Shown: positions 23,322 through 32,512, counted from the stretch's first letter. The stretch is 44,567 bases of DNA from Methanoregula sp. UBA471 (GCA_002495065.1 DADT01000056.1:1-44567); one strand, 5' to 3'. A program made the numbers and translations. Notes: generated from the sequence alone by a model not told the origin.

Positions 23322-25217
23322 ATGAGCGGGGAATATGAACGGGCGTTCCGTGAATCTGTGACTGATCCGGAACATTTCTGGGGAGCGGCAGCAGAAAAAG
23401 TTCAATGGTATAAAAAATACGAGCGGGTGCTCAACAGCACAAATCCCCCGTTTTATCGCTGGTTCGAAGGCGGAGTAATCAATTCCTGTTATAATGCGCT
23501 TGACTATCATGTCGCGAACGGGCTGCAGGACCGTATCGCTCTTATCTATGACAGCCCGGTCACCCGTACGGTAAAGCGCTACACCTATGGTGAGCTGCTG
23601 GATCTTGTTGCGCGATGTGCCGGCGGGTTACATCGGATAGGTGTCGGCAAAGGTGACCGCGTTGTGATCTATATGCCGATGATCCCGGAAGCCGTTATTG
23701 CGATGCTTGCCTGTGCACGCATTGGGGCAATTCACTCTGTGGTGTTCGGAGGATTTGCCGCACGGGAACTGGCGGCCCGCATTGAGGATGCAAAGCCCCG
23801 TGTGATTATATCCGCATCATGCGGGATTGAAGTCAGCCGCATTATCCCGTACCAGCCGCTTCTGGATGCTGCTCTTGACATGTGCACCCATAAACCACGG
23901 ACCTGTGTCGTGGTTCAGCGACCGGAATCGCCGGCGATTCTCAGAAAAGGGAGGGATATCGTCTGGAATACACTTCTTGACGCCGACCCTGTTGCCTGTG
24001 TCCCTTTACAGGCCACGGACCCTCTTTACCTGCTCTACACTTCCGGCACCACGGGAAAACCCAAGGGGGTGTTGCGGGATAATGGCGGTCATCTCGTTGC
24101 ACTCACCTGGAGCATGAAAAATATTTATGGGGTAAACCCCGGCGATGTCTACTGGGCAGCCTCGGATATTGGCTGGGTGGTCGGGCACTCATATATAGTG
24201 TATGGCCCCCTGTTTTACGGTTGCACCACCATCCTGTACGAGGGTAAGTCTGTAGGGACACCGGATGCCGGTGCATTCTGGCGTGTTATCGATCAACACG
24301 GTGTTTCAGTCCTGTTTTGTGCCCCGACGGCGTTTCGTGCTATCCGCAAGGAAGATCCCGAGGGGAACCTCATAAAAAAATATAACCTGTCCGCGTTCCG
24401 GATGCTTTTCCTGGCTGGAGAGCGCTGTGATCCTGATACCCTTGTATGGGCTCAGCAGCACCTGAATGTACCGGTCATCGACCACTGGTGGCAGACAGAG
24501 ACCGGCTGGGCTATTGGTGCGAACTGTGCCGGCCTCGAGCTCCTGCCGGTGAAGCCCGGTTCGTGCACAAAGCCGGTTTGCGGTTATGATGTGCATGTGT
24601 TCGACGCTCACGGTGAGGAGGTACCCCCTGGTGAAAACGGAAATATCGTCGTTAAGCTGCCATTACCCCCCGGTTGTTTCACTACACTCTGGAAGAATGA
24701 CCATGATTTTGTCAAGACCTATTTCTCGGCGTATCCCGGGTATTATCTGACATCTGATGCCGGGTATATTGATACGGATGGCTACCTGTGGATCATGGGA
24801 AGGACGGATGATATCATTAATGTTGCAGGGCACCGTCTTTCCACAGGTGCCATGGAAGAAGTGCTTGCATCGCACCCGGATGTCGCAGAGTGTGCAGTTG
24901 CCGGAGTACATGACCCGGTGAAAGGAGAAGTACCCCTGGGATTTGTTGTCCTGAAATCCGGAGTCATAAAAGGGCAGGATGTAATCGGACCCGAGCTCAT
25001 TCTTTTGGTACGGCAGAAGATCGGCCCGATTGCATCTTTCAAGGCGGCTGCTGTAGTTAAACGGCTGCCGAAAACGCGGTCAGGAAAGATTCTGCGGGGC
25101 ACCATAAAAAAGATCGCAGATGGCGTTTCCTACCAGGTCCCGGCTACAATTGATGACCCGCTCATTCTTGATGAGATCACCATTACTCTCCGGCAGATGG
25201 GCTACCCGAAACGATAA
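23322..25217 (+). CDS. prpE: Propionyl-CoA synthetase-type acyl-CoA ligase
   Basis: 631 residues, the length of PrpE. It activates a short-chain acid (propionate or acetate) with ATP to the adenylate and then to the CoA thioester. The ATP loop is YTSGTTGKPKGV (239-250); other adenylate-forming motifs are HWWQTETGW, SDAGYIDTDGY, INVAGHRLSTG and the C-terminal RSGKILRGT with catalytic Lys589. Features typical of the PrpE/ACSS3 branch rather than Acs are YRWFEGGVINSCYNALDYHV near the start, VLRDNGGHLVAL and LFLAGERCDPDT. Acetate cannot be excluded. The enzyme could supply acyl-CoA for biosynthesis. Upstream lie three TGCACCAC elements that may bind a regulator. Confidence 0.88.
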   Translation: MSGEYERAFRESVTDPEHFWGAAAEKVQWYKKYERVLNSTNPPFYRWFEGGVINSCYNALDYHVANGLQDRIALIYDSPVTRTVKRYTYGELLDLVARCAGGLHRIGVGKGDRVVIYMPMIPEAVIAMLACARIGAIHSVVFGGFAARELAARIEDAKPRVIISASCGIEVSRIIPYQPLLDAALDMCTHKPRTCVVVQRPESPAILRKGRDIVWNTLLDADPVACVPLQATDPLYLLYTSGTTGKPKGVLRDNGGHLVALTWSMKNIYGVNPGDVYWAASDIGWVVGHSYIVYGPLFYGCTTILYEGKSVGTPDAGAFWRVIDQHGVSVLFCAPTAFRAIRKEDPEGNLIKKYNLSAFRMLFLAGERCDPDTLVWAQQHLNVPVIDHWWQTETGWAIGANCAGLELLPVKPGSCTKPVCGYDVHVFDAHGEEVPPGENGNIVVKLPLPPGCFTTLWKNDHDFVKTYFSAYPGYYLTSDAGYIDTDGYLWIMGRTDDIINVAGHRLSTGAMEEVLASHPDVAECAVAGVHDPVKGEVPLGFVVLKSGVIKGQDVIGPELILLVRQKIGPIASFKAAAVVKRLPKTRSGKILRGTIKKIADGVSYQVPATIDDPLILDEITITLRQMGYPKR

Positions 25218-25280
25218 AAGGCTGGTCTTCATACCCGGTGTTCAGAAAATCATAACCTGAGGAAATAAAGGGATAGTACC

Positions 25281-25290
25281 AGGAGGTGAT
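25281..25290 (+). promoter_or_regulatory. Near-perfect Shine-Dalgarno of the AlkA gene
   Basis: AGGAGGTGAT is a full match to the archaeal 16S 3' end and lies 12 nt before the ATG at 25303. It fixes the start of the glycosylase and contrasts with the leaderless genes around it, suggesting that alkA is translated from a leadered message, possibly cotranscribed with prpE. Confidence 0.7.
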
Positions 25291-25302
25291 ATCGTTCCGG
25301 TC

Positions 25303-26217
25303 ATGCGTCTTTATCCAAAAATGCCCTATAACTTTCATCTAAGTGCCATGATCTTCTCCGGAGGAGACCCGCAGATACGGAGCTATAGGGAAGGAATTTT
25401 CCGGCAGGTACTGGACATACAGGGGACCTTGGTGCTTGTCGATGTTTTTTCCCATGGTGCAGCAGACATGCCGGAATTGTGTTTTACCACACGCCCTGAT
25501 GATGTTCTCGCAGAAAACAGGAATGCTGCAGCAGGCGACCTGATTTCATCGATGTTCAATATCCATGAGGATCTTGCCCCATTCTACCGGGCAATGGAAC
25601 AGGACAGGATCATGACATCCCTTATCAGCCAGTTGCGTGGGGTGAAAAGTCCGACCACACCGACCGTATTTGAGGCACTGGTGGATTCGATCATCGAACA
25701 ACAGATTTCGTTAAGAGCAGCACACAGTGTAGAAAACCGGCTGATACGGGCGCTTGGGACTCCTCTCGCACTTGGAGATCAGGTGTACTATAGTTACCCG
25801 ACCCCGTCCACGCTGGCAGAAGCGACGGATCCAGTTTTTCGTGCCTGTGGCCTGACCCGCAGGAAAGGTGAGTATATCCGCGGGGTCTCGCAACAGATCC
25901 TTTCCGGGGCATTGGATCCGGAGTCTTTCAGGACTTACCCGGACACGGAGATGATCATCAGTGAGCTCACGAAGATCCGGGGTATCGGGCAGTGGACCGC
26001 TGAGCTTACTATCCTGAGAGGACTACACCGTTCTGATGGATTCCCTGCCGATGATATAGGTGTCCGCCGGTTTATCTCGCGTTACTACCTGGGAGATAAA
26101 AAAATCTCATCAGCGGAGGCCCGTGCATTTGCGGAACGATGGGGAACCTGGAAAGGGTATGCAGCTTATTACCTTGAAATTGCAGACCTGCTGGGAATCA
26201 GCCCCTCCGCCCTCTGA
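25303..26217 (+). CDS. alkA: DNA-3-methyladenine glycosylase (AlkA type)
   Basis: 304 residues. Removes alkylated bases from DNA in base excision repair. After an N-terminal beta domain (about 1-100) comes the HhH-GPD fold: the QQISLRAAHS segment at about 133-142, the helix-hairpin-helix LTKIRGIGQWTAELTILRG (222-240), and the catalytic Asp in FPADDIGVRR, most likely Asp251. No Cys cluster for a 4Fe-4S centre follows, which separates it from Nth/MutY. It is 85 bp downstream of prpE on the same strand and may be cotranscribed with it. A hairpin follows the stop. Confidence 0.92.
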   Translation: MRLYPKMPYNFHLSAMIFSGGDPQIRSYREGIFRQVLDIQGTLVLVDVFSHGAADMPELCFTTRPDDVLAENRNAAAGDLISSMFNIHEDLAPFYRAMEQDRIMTSLISQLRGVKSPTTPTVFEALVDSIIEQQISLRAAHSVENRLIRALGTPLALGDQVYYSYPTPSTLAEATDPVFRACGLTRRKGEYIRGVSQQILSGALDPESFRTYPDTEMIISELTKIRGIGQWTAELTILRGLHRSDGFPADDIGVRRFISRYYLGDKKISSAEARAFAERWGTWKGYAAYYLEIADLLGISPSAL

Positions 26218-26242
26218 AACAGGTAGTGAAGAATTATCCCTG

Positions 26243-26258
26243 CTCACATTCATGTGAG
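26243..26258. terminator. Hairpin after alkA
   Basis: CTCACAT (26243-26249) and ATGTGAG (26252-26258) form a 7-bp stem with a 2-nt loop, 27 nt after the alkA stop. There is no T-run, so it may stabilise the 3' end rather than terminate, or bind a protein. Confidence 0.3.
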
Positions 26259-26368
26259 AGCGGGGGTCGTGGAATCCAAAGCAATATCGGACGACACCTG
26301 ACCAGATTGCATACGACAGATCGCAGTAACTCCCGATAAAAACGCTATTCTTTTAATCTTTAATGGTA

Positions 26369-26405
26369 TATGTTATGCTATAACATAGCAAAGTGGTATA
26401 ACATA
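26369..26405 (+). promoter_or_regulatory. Palindromic operator upstream of and overlapping the livJ start
   Basis: TATGTTAT (26369-26376), spacer GCT and ATAACATA (26380-26387) form a perfect 8-3-8 palindrome. A third half-site ATAACATA (26398-26405) follows 18 bp later and runs into the ATG. AT-rich TATA candidates lie at 26350-26363, so the palindrome would sit at the transcription start, a typical place for a repressor. Confidence 0.5.
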
Positions 26406-27733
26406 TGAAATACTCTGTCCTGTTCATCGCAAGTATCCTTATTGTGGCTGTATTCATTGCAGGTTGTACGCAACAGCCTGCAACGCAACAACCTTCGACA
26501 ACACAGGGGGTTATCAAGGTCGGTGTCATTGCCTCACTGACCGGCCCCGCGAGCAATGTAGGCACCAACATGTGGCAGTCGGCCCAGGTCGCCGCCGACA
26601 AGATCAATTCCGAAGGGGGCGTTACCCTGAAAGATGGATCGAAAGCCCAGATCAGGCTCATTGTGGGTGACGATGAGTCAACCCAGCAGGGAGGCCAGAA
26701 GGCCGCGACCAAGCTCATCACCGATGACAAGGTAGATATCCTGGTCGGCGGATATTCGAGCGCGGTCACTTCCTCGTATCAGCAGACTATCGCGGAATAC
26801 AAGATCCCCTATATAGTAACCGGTGCGTCAAGCCCGATCATCACCCATCGCACAGACATTGACACCAGCTATATCTTCCACCACTGCCCGACCACCGATA
26901 CGTACGGCCAGTATACTACCATGTTTATCGACCAGGTGGTCCGCCCTGAGGTCAATAAAAAACTCGGTGCACCTGCAGCTCGCCCGTTCCGGCTTGCCAT
27001 GCTCTACCAGGACACTGCATTCGGTAAAGGTGTCCAGTCAGCGGTGAACAACACCATCACGACGGGCAAGTTGAATATCCAGCTGGTCTCCCAGCAGAGT
27101 TACAGGATGGGCGAGAGCGACTTCAGGACCCCGCTGACCGCAATAAAGGCAGCAAATCCTGACGCCGTGTATCTCGCAGCATTCCCGAACGAAGGAGCCC
27201 CCATCATAACACAGGCACGGAGGGATATCGGCCTCAACACGATATTCCTCAACGTGGAGAATAATGATAATGCCCAGTTCTATAAGGATCTCGGGCAGTA
27301 TGGTGAAGGAGCAATTATCGAGAGCCGGTTTTCACCCTATGTCGCTCCGGTCGGAGCTGTCGCGGACGCCCAGAATGAGTTTAAGCAGAGTTACTTCGCG
27401 CGATTCGGGACTTTCCCGGACATGATGGGTGCCTCTACCTATGAAGGAATCTTCATCGCGGCACAGGCGACCAAGAACGCGGGGACCACGGACAAGGTGG
27501 CGGTGCGACAGGAGCTCATTGCCTTAAACATGCCCCAGGTCATCGAGGCGATGAAGGACCAGACCTGCTCGTTCTCTCCGGACTTCCGGGAGTCTACGTT
27601 CGATCTCTGGATGGAACAGTTGTCCTATAACGCTACCCTCGGCGAGACCCGGCCTCTCATAGTCTGGCCTGACAACCTCAAGACAACGGACTTTGTTCTC
27701 CCGTCCTGGTACGTGGCAGGCAGCAGTCCGTAA
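26405..27733 (+). CDS. livJ: Branched-chain amino acid-type ABC transporter substrate-binding lipoprotein
   Basis: 442 residues. Lipoprotein signal with lipobox FIAGC at Cys21, then a Gln/Thr/Pro-rich linker. The rest is a type 1 periplasmic binding protein (LivJ family): IKVGVIASLTGPASNVG at the start of the domain, followed by AAxxINSEGGV, VDILVGGYSSAVTSS, and the usual two-lobe alternation of strands and helices. It captures ligand outside the membrane for the permeases encoded just downstream. The ligand may be a branched-chain amino acid, another amide or a short-chain acid; the sequence does not decide. A palindrome covers its promoter. A T-run after its stop probably makes it more abundant than the permeases. 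Confidence 0.9.
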   Translation: MKYSVLFIASILIVAVFIAGCTQQPATQQPSTTQGVIKVGVIASLTGPASNVGTNMWQSAQVAADKINSEGGVTLKDGSKAQIRLIVGDDESTQQGGQKAATKLITDDKVDILVGGYSSAVTSSYQQTIAEYKIPYIVTGASSPIITHRTDIDTSYIFHHCPTTDTYGQYTTMFIDQVVRPEVNKKLGAPAARPFRLAMLYQDTAFGKGVQSAVNNTITTGKLNIQLVSQQSYRMGESDFRTPLTAIKAANPDAVYLAAFPNEGAPIITQARRDIGLNTIFLNVENNDNAQFYKDLGQYGEGAIIESRFSPYVAPVGAVADAQNEFKQSYFARFGTFPDMMGASTYEGIFIAAQATKNAGTTDKVAVRQELIALNMPQVIEAMKDQTCSFSPDFRESTFDLWMEQLSYNATLGETRPLIVWPDNLKTTDFVLPSWYVAGSSP

Positions 27734-27745
27734 CCATTACCTCCC

Positions 27746-27751
27746 TTTTTT
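27746..27751 (+). terminator. T-run after livJ
   Basis: CTCCC followed by six T, 13 nt after the livJ stop and before livH. It may end part of the transcripts, so that the binding protein exceeds the permeases. Confidence 0.35.
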
Positions 27752-27804
27752 AATCCATGGCAGACTGATATATTGCGTAGGGCTGGACAGGTGCTGATCG
27801 GATC

Positions 27805-28683
27805 ATGGACAATTTGGGGGTATTCCTGCAGATCATTTTCTGGGGACTGTATGCCGGCTGCATCTATATCCTGCTCGCTACCGGGCTGAACCTGATCTTC
27901 GGCGTGATGAAGATTGTGAACTTCGCGCATGGCGAATTCCTGATGATCGGTGCCTACATCACCGCAACCATATTTTTTATTTCCGGCATCAACCCGTATC
28001 TTATCATCCTTCTCTCCATGCTCGCACTCATAGGTATAGGTGCCGTCATCGAACGATTCTGCTTCCGCCCGATTCTTGGTACCGGTAAGCTCAACGAGAT
28101 ATTTCTCTCCATCGGCCTCATTTACATATTCCAGAATGGTGCCGCCATCATATGGACTGATGAATGGCAGAGTGTGAAAAGCCCCTATGATGGTATTTCG
28201 CTGCCATTCGGGTCACTTTCCGTCCCCCTTGATTATATTCTCATCATGTTTTTCACCGCTGCGATTATCTGCGGGCTTTACCTCTTCTTAAAAAAGACGA
28301 CGATCGGGATGCAGATGAGGGCAACGAGCCAGAACCGGAAAGGTGCCATGCTTGTCGGTATCGATGTGGAACGCATCGACGTTATCAGTTTTGGCCTGGG
28401 GTGTGCACTTGCCGCTGCTGCAGGCACGCTCTGGATCGTAAGCGGGCAGATCTTTAACCCCTACATGGGGTCGATCCCCGCGATCAAGGCTTTTGCGATT
28501 ATCATCCTTGGAGGCCTTGGCAGCATCCCCGGCGCAATTATCGGTGGGTTGTTGATGGGCCTTGCAGAGAACGGAGCGGCATTTCTCCTTGGCGGCATAT
28601 GGAAGGACGCGATCTCCTTTGTCATCCTTATCATCGTACTCGTAGTGAGGCCTACCGGGTTATTCGGGGAAAAGGGGGATTAG
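27805..28683 (+). CDS. livH: ABC transporter permease, LivH family
   Basis: 292 residues with about eight hydrophobic helices. The family signature GLNLIFGVMKIVNFAHGEFL is at about 28-47; a second conserved block is ATSQNRKGAMLVGIDVERI, the cytoplasmic loop that contacts the ATPase, and GGLGSIPGAIIGGLLMG closes the chain. It forms one half of the membrane channel with LivM. The start is supported by GGTGCTGATC, close to the canonical Shine-Dalgarno. It is 3 nt upstream of livM. Confidence 0.93.
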   Translation: MDNLGVFLQIIFWGLYAGCIYILLATGLNLIFGVMKIVNFAHGEFLMIGAYITATIFFISGINPYLIILLSMLALIGIGAVIERFCFRPILGTGKLNEIFLSIGLIYIFQNGAAIIWTDEWQSVKSPYDGISLPFGSLSVPLDYILIMFFTAAIICGLYLFLKKTTIGMQMRATSQNRKGAMLVGIDVERIDVISFGLGCALAAAAGTLWIVSGQIFNPYMGSIPAIKAFAIIILGGLGSIPGAIIGGLLMGLAENGAAFLLGGIWKDAISFVILIIVLVVRPTGLFGEKGD

Positions 28684-28686
28684 ACC

Positions 28687-29670
28687 ATGCATTTTAAGAA
28701 AGACGAGATGGTAAAATACGGGACTGTCCTCGCGCTTGTCATTGCCATAACCATCCCGTTTGCCACAGACAGCATGTTCATCCTCAACCTCCTTGTCCTG
28801 ATGCTGATCTTTATCATCTTTGCATCAGCATGGAACCTCCTCGCCTTTTCAGGGCAGGGATCCCTCGGGCACGCTGCTTTCTTTGGCATCGGGGCGTACG
28901 CATCAACCCTCATCGCTGCGAACAGCGGGATGTCCCCGTTCATCACTATCTTTCTCGGTGCGGCCGTAGCGGCATTTGTCGGGATCCTTATCGGCCTTAC
29001 CTGTGTAAGACTCAAAGAATGGTTCCTTGCCATGGTCACGTTCGGTTTTGCCATCATCGTCCAGACACTGACGGTAAGTGTACTTGCTCCGATCACCGGG
29101 GGCTGGGACGGTATTGCATCGAGCCGGCTCCTGAGCCCGTCAATCCCCGGCTACCAGTTGATTGAATACTATGCAGTCCTCTTAATCACCATCGCCTCTG
29201 TTGCCGCTATCTGGTACATCATGAAGACACGGATTGGCCTTGCATTTCTTGCAATCCGAGAAAACGAACTTGAAGCCCGGGCTGCGGGTATCGATCCGGT
29301 CCGTTACCGGCTCCTCGCATTTGCCCTCTCGGCCTACCTTGCGGGTGTTGCAGGGGCACTCCAGATCCACCACATCGGCTACCTTACACCTGAACTTTAT
29401 GGTGTTGATAACTCGTTCTGGCCGGTTACCTACGTCATACTCGGTGGATTAGGCACGCTTGCCGGACCGATAGTAGGCACCATCGCACTTACCATTATCT
29501 GGGAGGGGCTCAAATCAACCGGGCTCACCTTCGGAAGATATGTCATAGTCGGGGTCATGCTTATCCTTGCCATAATCTTTCTGCCCCGAGGGCTCGTGAG
29601 CCTGCCGGAACAGGTGCAGGGATGGCTGAAACGACGGAAAAGAAAAGAGCCCCCATCGGGAACCGGCTGA
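28687..29670 (+). CDS. livM: ABC transporter permease, LivM family
   Basis: 327 residues with eight to ten hydrophobic helices. It has the LivM signature ASAWNLLAFSGQGSLGHAAF at about 39-58, the EAA-like loop LAIRENELEARAAGIDPVRY and GGLGTLAGPIVGTI. The gene begins 3 nt after livH, so the two are cotranslated. A T-run follows the stop. The two ATPases expected next on the + strand are instead found convergent at 30480-31918. Confidence 0.93.
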   Translation: MHFKKDEMVKYGTVLALVIAITIPFATDSMFILNLLVLMLIFIIFASAWNLLAFSGQGSLGHAAFFGIGAYASTLIAANSGMSPFITIFLGAAVAAFVGILIGLTCVRLKEWFLAMVTFGFAIIVQTLTVSVLAPITGGWDGIASSRLLSPSIPGYQLIEYYAVLLITIASVAAIWYIMKTRIGLAFLAIRENELEARAAGIDPVRYRLLAFALSAYLAGVAGALQIHHIGYLTPELYGVDNSFWPVTYVILGGLGTLAGPIVGTIALTIIWEGLKSTGLTFGRYVIVGVMLILAIIFLPRGLVSLPEQVQGWLKRRKRKEPPSGTG

Positions 29671-29972
29671 TAACTGACTCTCTTTTTTCGTGCAGCGATG
29701 TGGGATGAAGAACTGAGTTTTGGGTTGGTTTTATTCGGCTTATCGCATGTCAGACCGATTTTTTTAAAAATTTCCGGAATTTTACAGCAGATCCGATTGC
29801 AGGTTGAATCTGTATTTTGTGCTTGTGATGAACGTCGCCCGTCCTATAGGGGCCACGCCCCGGAGGCTGATCACTATACCTGAAATTTCAGGAAACTTTT
29901 CTACTCCGCCATGCCTATGGAAGGTCATGAGACCGGGAACTCTCAAAAAATGTCTGCATTTTACAATTTTTT
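29671..29972. other. Intergenic region between livM and repeat copy C
   Basis: About 300 bases with the T-run terminator and no supported gene. The open frame 29698-29883 + has no RBS or domain. Confidence 0.35.
29683..29688 (+). terminator. T-run after livM
   Basis: Six T residues 12 nt after the livM stop, the probable end of the livJHM transcript. Confidence 0.4.
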
Positions 29973-30402
29973 GCTGAGTAGAGATGCATATAAACGAGAA
30001 TGGTTCTCACCGAAACCATAAAAAATTGTGAGGTACGACTGGCCTCCGTAACAGGCTCCTGAGAGGTCAGCGGAGTTTTCAGCTCATTGAAGCGCCGCGG
30101 GGGCGTCCCTTTTTGGTGCGGCGCAGGTCATCGCAAGAGCGGGATTGGCACTTCCGGAAATTAATGGAATTGTGCAATTTTTATGAGAAATTATCAAAAT
30201 ATTTTTCTTAACGGTCTTTGTCGGGCTACGGCATGTAATGCCTCCGTCCCCGCCGCTTTGGCATCAACCCGGAATGATAACTTCAGACAAGATAATACGA
30301 CACAACCGCAAAGCTCAGGGGAGGTTCGGGAAGGACTGGCACTGTCCTCTCCGAAAATAGGTGCTTTACAATTTGTTGAAACCTCAGGGTTTCTGCAGTG
30401 CC
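29973..30402 (+). repeat. Dispersed non-coding repeat, copy C (mosaic)
   Basis: About 430 bp. The left arm (to about 30180) is the second arm type also seen at the left of D and, reversed, at the right of F. It contains the hairpin GCGCCGC/GCGGCGC near 30092-30124. The rest (about 30182-30402) matches the middle and right end of copies A and B. The right end GTTTCTGCAGTGCC (30389-30402) and the left end are degenerate, so boundaries are approximate. It sits between the convergent livM and livF genes. Confidence 0.7.
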
Positions 30403-30479
30403 CGGTTTTTATCATTCAGATAATCATTCTGTCGATTGCAGAACCATGAGAAAGAACAATCTCTGCCCTTATCCTCATT

Positions 30480-31175
30480 TCAGAACCCGAGGTACGCCTT
30501 CTGGATGCGCGGGTCGTGAAGGAGTTCTTTTGACGGGCCTTCCTGTACTATCCTCCCGTTTTCCAGCACATACCCTCTGTTGCACATGGCCAGCGCATTC
30601 CGGACATTCTGTTCAAGCAGGAGGATGGTCATCCCTTCCCTGCCAAGCTGTTCGAGCGAGCGGAAGACCTGGCCGGTGAGAATGGGGGAGAGTCCGGTAG
30701 ATGGTTCATCAAGGATAAGGAGGCGCGGTTCAGACATCAGAGCCCGTCCGATGGCAAGCATCTGCTGCTCACCACCGGAAAGCGTCCCGGCCTTCTGCTG
30801 CTGTCGTTCCTGCAGGACCGGAAAGAGACGGAAAATCCGGTCGAGTCTCCTGTCAGGGTCGGTCATGGCAGTGCCGCCGAGGAGGAGGTTCTCGATCACG
30901 GGCATCGTCGGAAAGATCTCCCGCTTCTCGGGCACCAGCGCAAGCCCCTTCCTGAAGAGATCGTACGGGTGACTGCCAAGAATACTTTTACCATCAAACA
31001 GAACCGAACCTGTCGCTTTCCGGTTGAGCCCCACGATGGTCTCGACCGTGGTGGTTTTACCAGCTCCATTCGGGCCGATCATGGTCACAAGCTCACCTTT
31101 ATCCACGTGGAAGGAGAGGTTCCAGACAACCTGCAGGTTTCCATGGAAGACATTGAGATCTGAAACGGTAAGCAT
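30480..31175 (-). CDS. livF: ABC transporter ATPase, LivF family
   Basis: 231 residues. Walker A GPNGAGKT (34-41), signature LSGGEQQMLAIGRAL, Walker B LLILDEPSTGLSP and the switch His in a shortened form near LLLEQNV. It drives transport through the LivH/LivM channel together with LivG. It follows livG by 14 nt with an AGAGGA site. It is on the opposite strand to livJHM, about 1.5 kb away, with repeat copy C in between. Confidence 0.93.
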   Translation of the reverse strand: MLTVSDLNVFHGNLQVVWNLSFHVDKGELVTMIGPNGAGKTTTVETIVGLNRKATGSVLFDGKSILGSHPYDLFRKGLALVPEKREIFPTMPVIENLLLGGTAMTDPDRRLDRIFRLFPVLQERQQQKAGTLSGGEQQMLAIGRALMSEPRLLILDEPSTGLSPILTGQVFRSLEQLGREGMTILLLEQNVRNALAMCNRGYVLENGRIVQEGPSKELLHDPRIQKAYLGF

Positions 31176-31189
31176 AAACGGTATCCTCT

Positions 31190-31918
31190 TTAGAATGCGT
31201 CGATATCGCCAAGATAGGTGTCGATGACCTTCTGGTTATTAACGACCTCGTATGGCCTGCCATCCGCGATCTTCTCACCATAGTCGAGCACGACAATACG
31301 GTCTGAGACTCCCATAATTACACTCATCACATGTTCTATGATGAGGATAGCGACACCTTGATCCCGTATCTTTTTAATGAGGTCCACTGCTTCATTACTC
31401 TCCTTCGGGTTAAGCCCGGTGGTAAGTTCGTCGAGAAGGAGCAGCTTTGGTTCCGAAGCCAGAGCCCGTGCAAGCTGCACCCGTTTCAGTTCCACCACAT
31501 TTAAATTTTTAATGGTTGTGTCCCGTTTTTCCATCGGGAAACCTACAAAATCAAGGATTTCTATCGCTTTTTTTCCTGCATCCGCCATGCTGATCGCACG
31601 GTGGTTACCAAACAACGCACCAATCATCGTGCATTCGTATGCGGTAAGACCGGGAAAAGACTCGGCGATCTGGAACGTCTTGGCTATCCCTTTTTTACAG
31701 ATCCGGTCAGCTTTAAGCCCGGTGATATTTTCGTTGTCAAATATGATTGTTCCTGATGTCGGGATACTGATGCCGGAGATCATATTGAGAAGCGTGGTTT
31801 TTCCTGCACCGTTGGGACCCACAAGCCCTACGATCTCGTTTTCCCCCATCGAGAGATCGACATTGTTCACCGCCCGAAGGCCGCCGATCTGTTTGGATAT
31901 TCCCTTGAGTGTGAGCAT
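31190..31918 (-). CDS. livG: ABC transporter ATPase, LivG family
   Basis: 242 residues. Walker A GPNGAGKT (34-41) and Walker B LLLLDELTTGLNPKES are intact, and the H-loop is in LIIEHVMSVIMG. The signature segment before ARALA reads LNVVELKRVQL in place of the usual LSxGxxRRLEI, so the C-loop lacks the Gly pair. Some LivG-related ATPases have such degenerate signatures, which make one of the two ATP sites weak. It is first in a livGF pair. Repeat copy D begins 57 bp upstream of the start and may influence its promoter. Confidence 0.9.
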   Translation of the reverse strand: MLTLKGISKQIGGLRAVNNVDLSMGENEIVGLVGPNGAGKTTLLNMISGISIPTSGTIIFDNENITGLKADRICKKGIAKTFQIAESFPGLTAYECTMIGALFGNHRAISMADAGKKAIEILDFVGFPMEKRDTTIKNLNVVELKRVQLARALASEPKLLLLDELTTGLNPKESNEAVDLIKKIRDQGVAILIIEHVMSVIMGVSDRIVVLDYGEKIADGRPYEVVNNQKVIDTYLGDIDAF

Positions 31919-31975
31919 GAAAATACCGTGCTATCATTCAAATCGTTAGCATGGTGCTGTATTAAAGATAATGCC

Positions 31976-32512
31976 GGCTCTGTTGAAACGGCCATGAACA
32001 TGAATGGTTCTCGCCCAACCATGAAAAATTGTGAAGGTACGACTGGCATCAGAAACAGGCTCTTGAGAGGCCCGGGTCGGAGTTTTCAGCTCGTTGAAGC
32101 GCCGCGGGGGCGTCCCTTTTTGGTTCGGCGCAGGTCATTGCAGCGGGATTGGAAGTACTGGTGCTGTGCATTTTCCAGGGGGGATGCCACAGTAATGGGA
32201 CCGGAGGCGTTACGAGCCGTAGCTCGAAAGGAGCGTTAAGATAAATATTGTGAGGATTTCCCTGAAATTAAATTAATCAGATGTGAGTAATGGAATGTTT
32301 ATTCCTCATAGTTATTTGCGATGAACCCCGCCGCCCCCGACGGGGCGCCCCCGCGGCGGATCAGTGCCGGTAAGCATCTTTGTAAACACCGCACAGCCCC
32401 GCCGTGCCTCGGAGAGGCCCAGAGGCGAAGGAGCCCCTCATAAAAATTACATGGTTTAATGATTTTCATGGTTCAGGTGTGAACTCCCGTTCATGCTCGT
32501 TTCAACAAAGCC
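31976..32512. mobile_element. MITE-like element, copy D, with 8-bp target duplication
   Basis: 537 bp bounded by inverted ends GGCTCTGTTGAAACG (31976 on) and, reversed, GGCTTTGTTGAAACG (ending 32512); similarity continues over about 26 nt. Directly outside on both sides is the same 8-bp ATAATGCC (31968-31975 and 32513-32520), a perfect target duplication. The left part is the C/F-type arm with hairpin GCGCCGC/GCGGCGC; the right part is the reversed A/B-type arm with its hairpins CCGCCGC/GCGGCGG and GCCTC/GAGGC. No transposase is encoded. An 8-bp duplication and this end sequence resemble the IS6 family. It lies just upstream of livG. Confidence 0.85.

Noticed and set aside
30403..31975. Recent inversion of livGF by recombination between repeats C and D
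   Set aside because: Not accepted as recent: the perfect 8-bp duplication around D shows that D has kept both original flanks since insertion. The arrangement is reported as a finding with this caveat.
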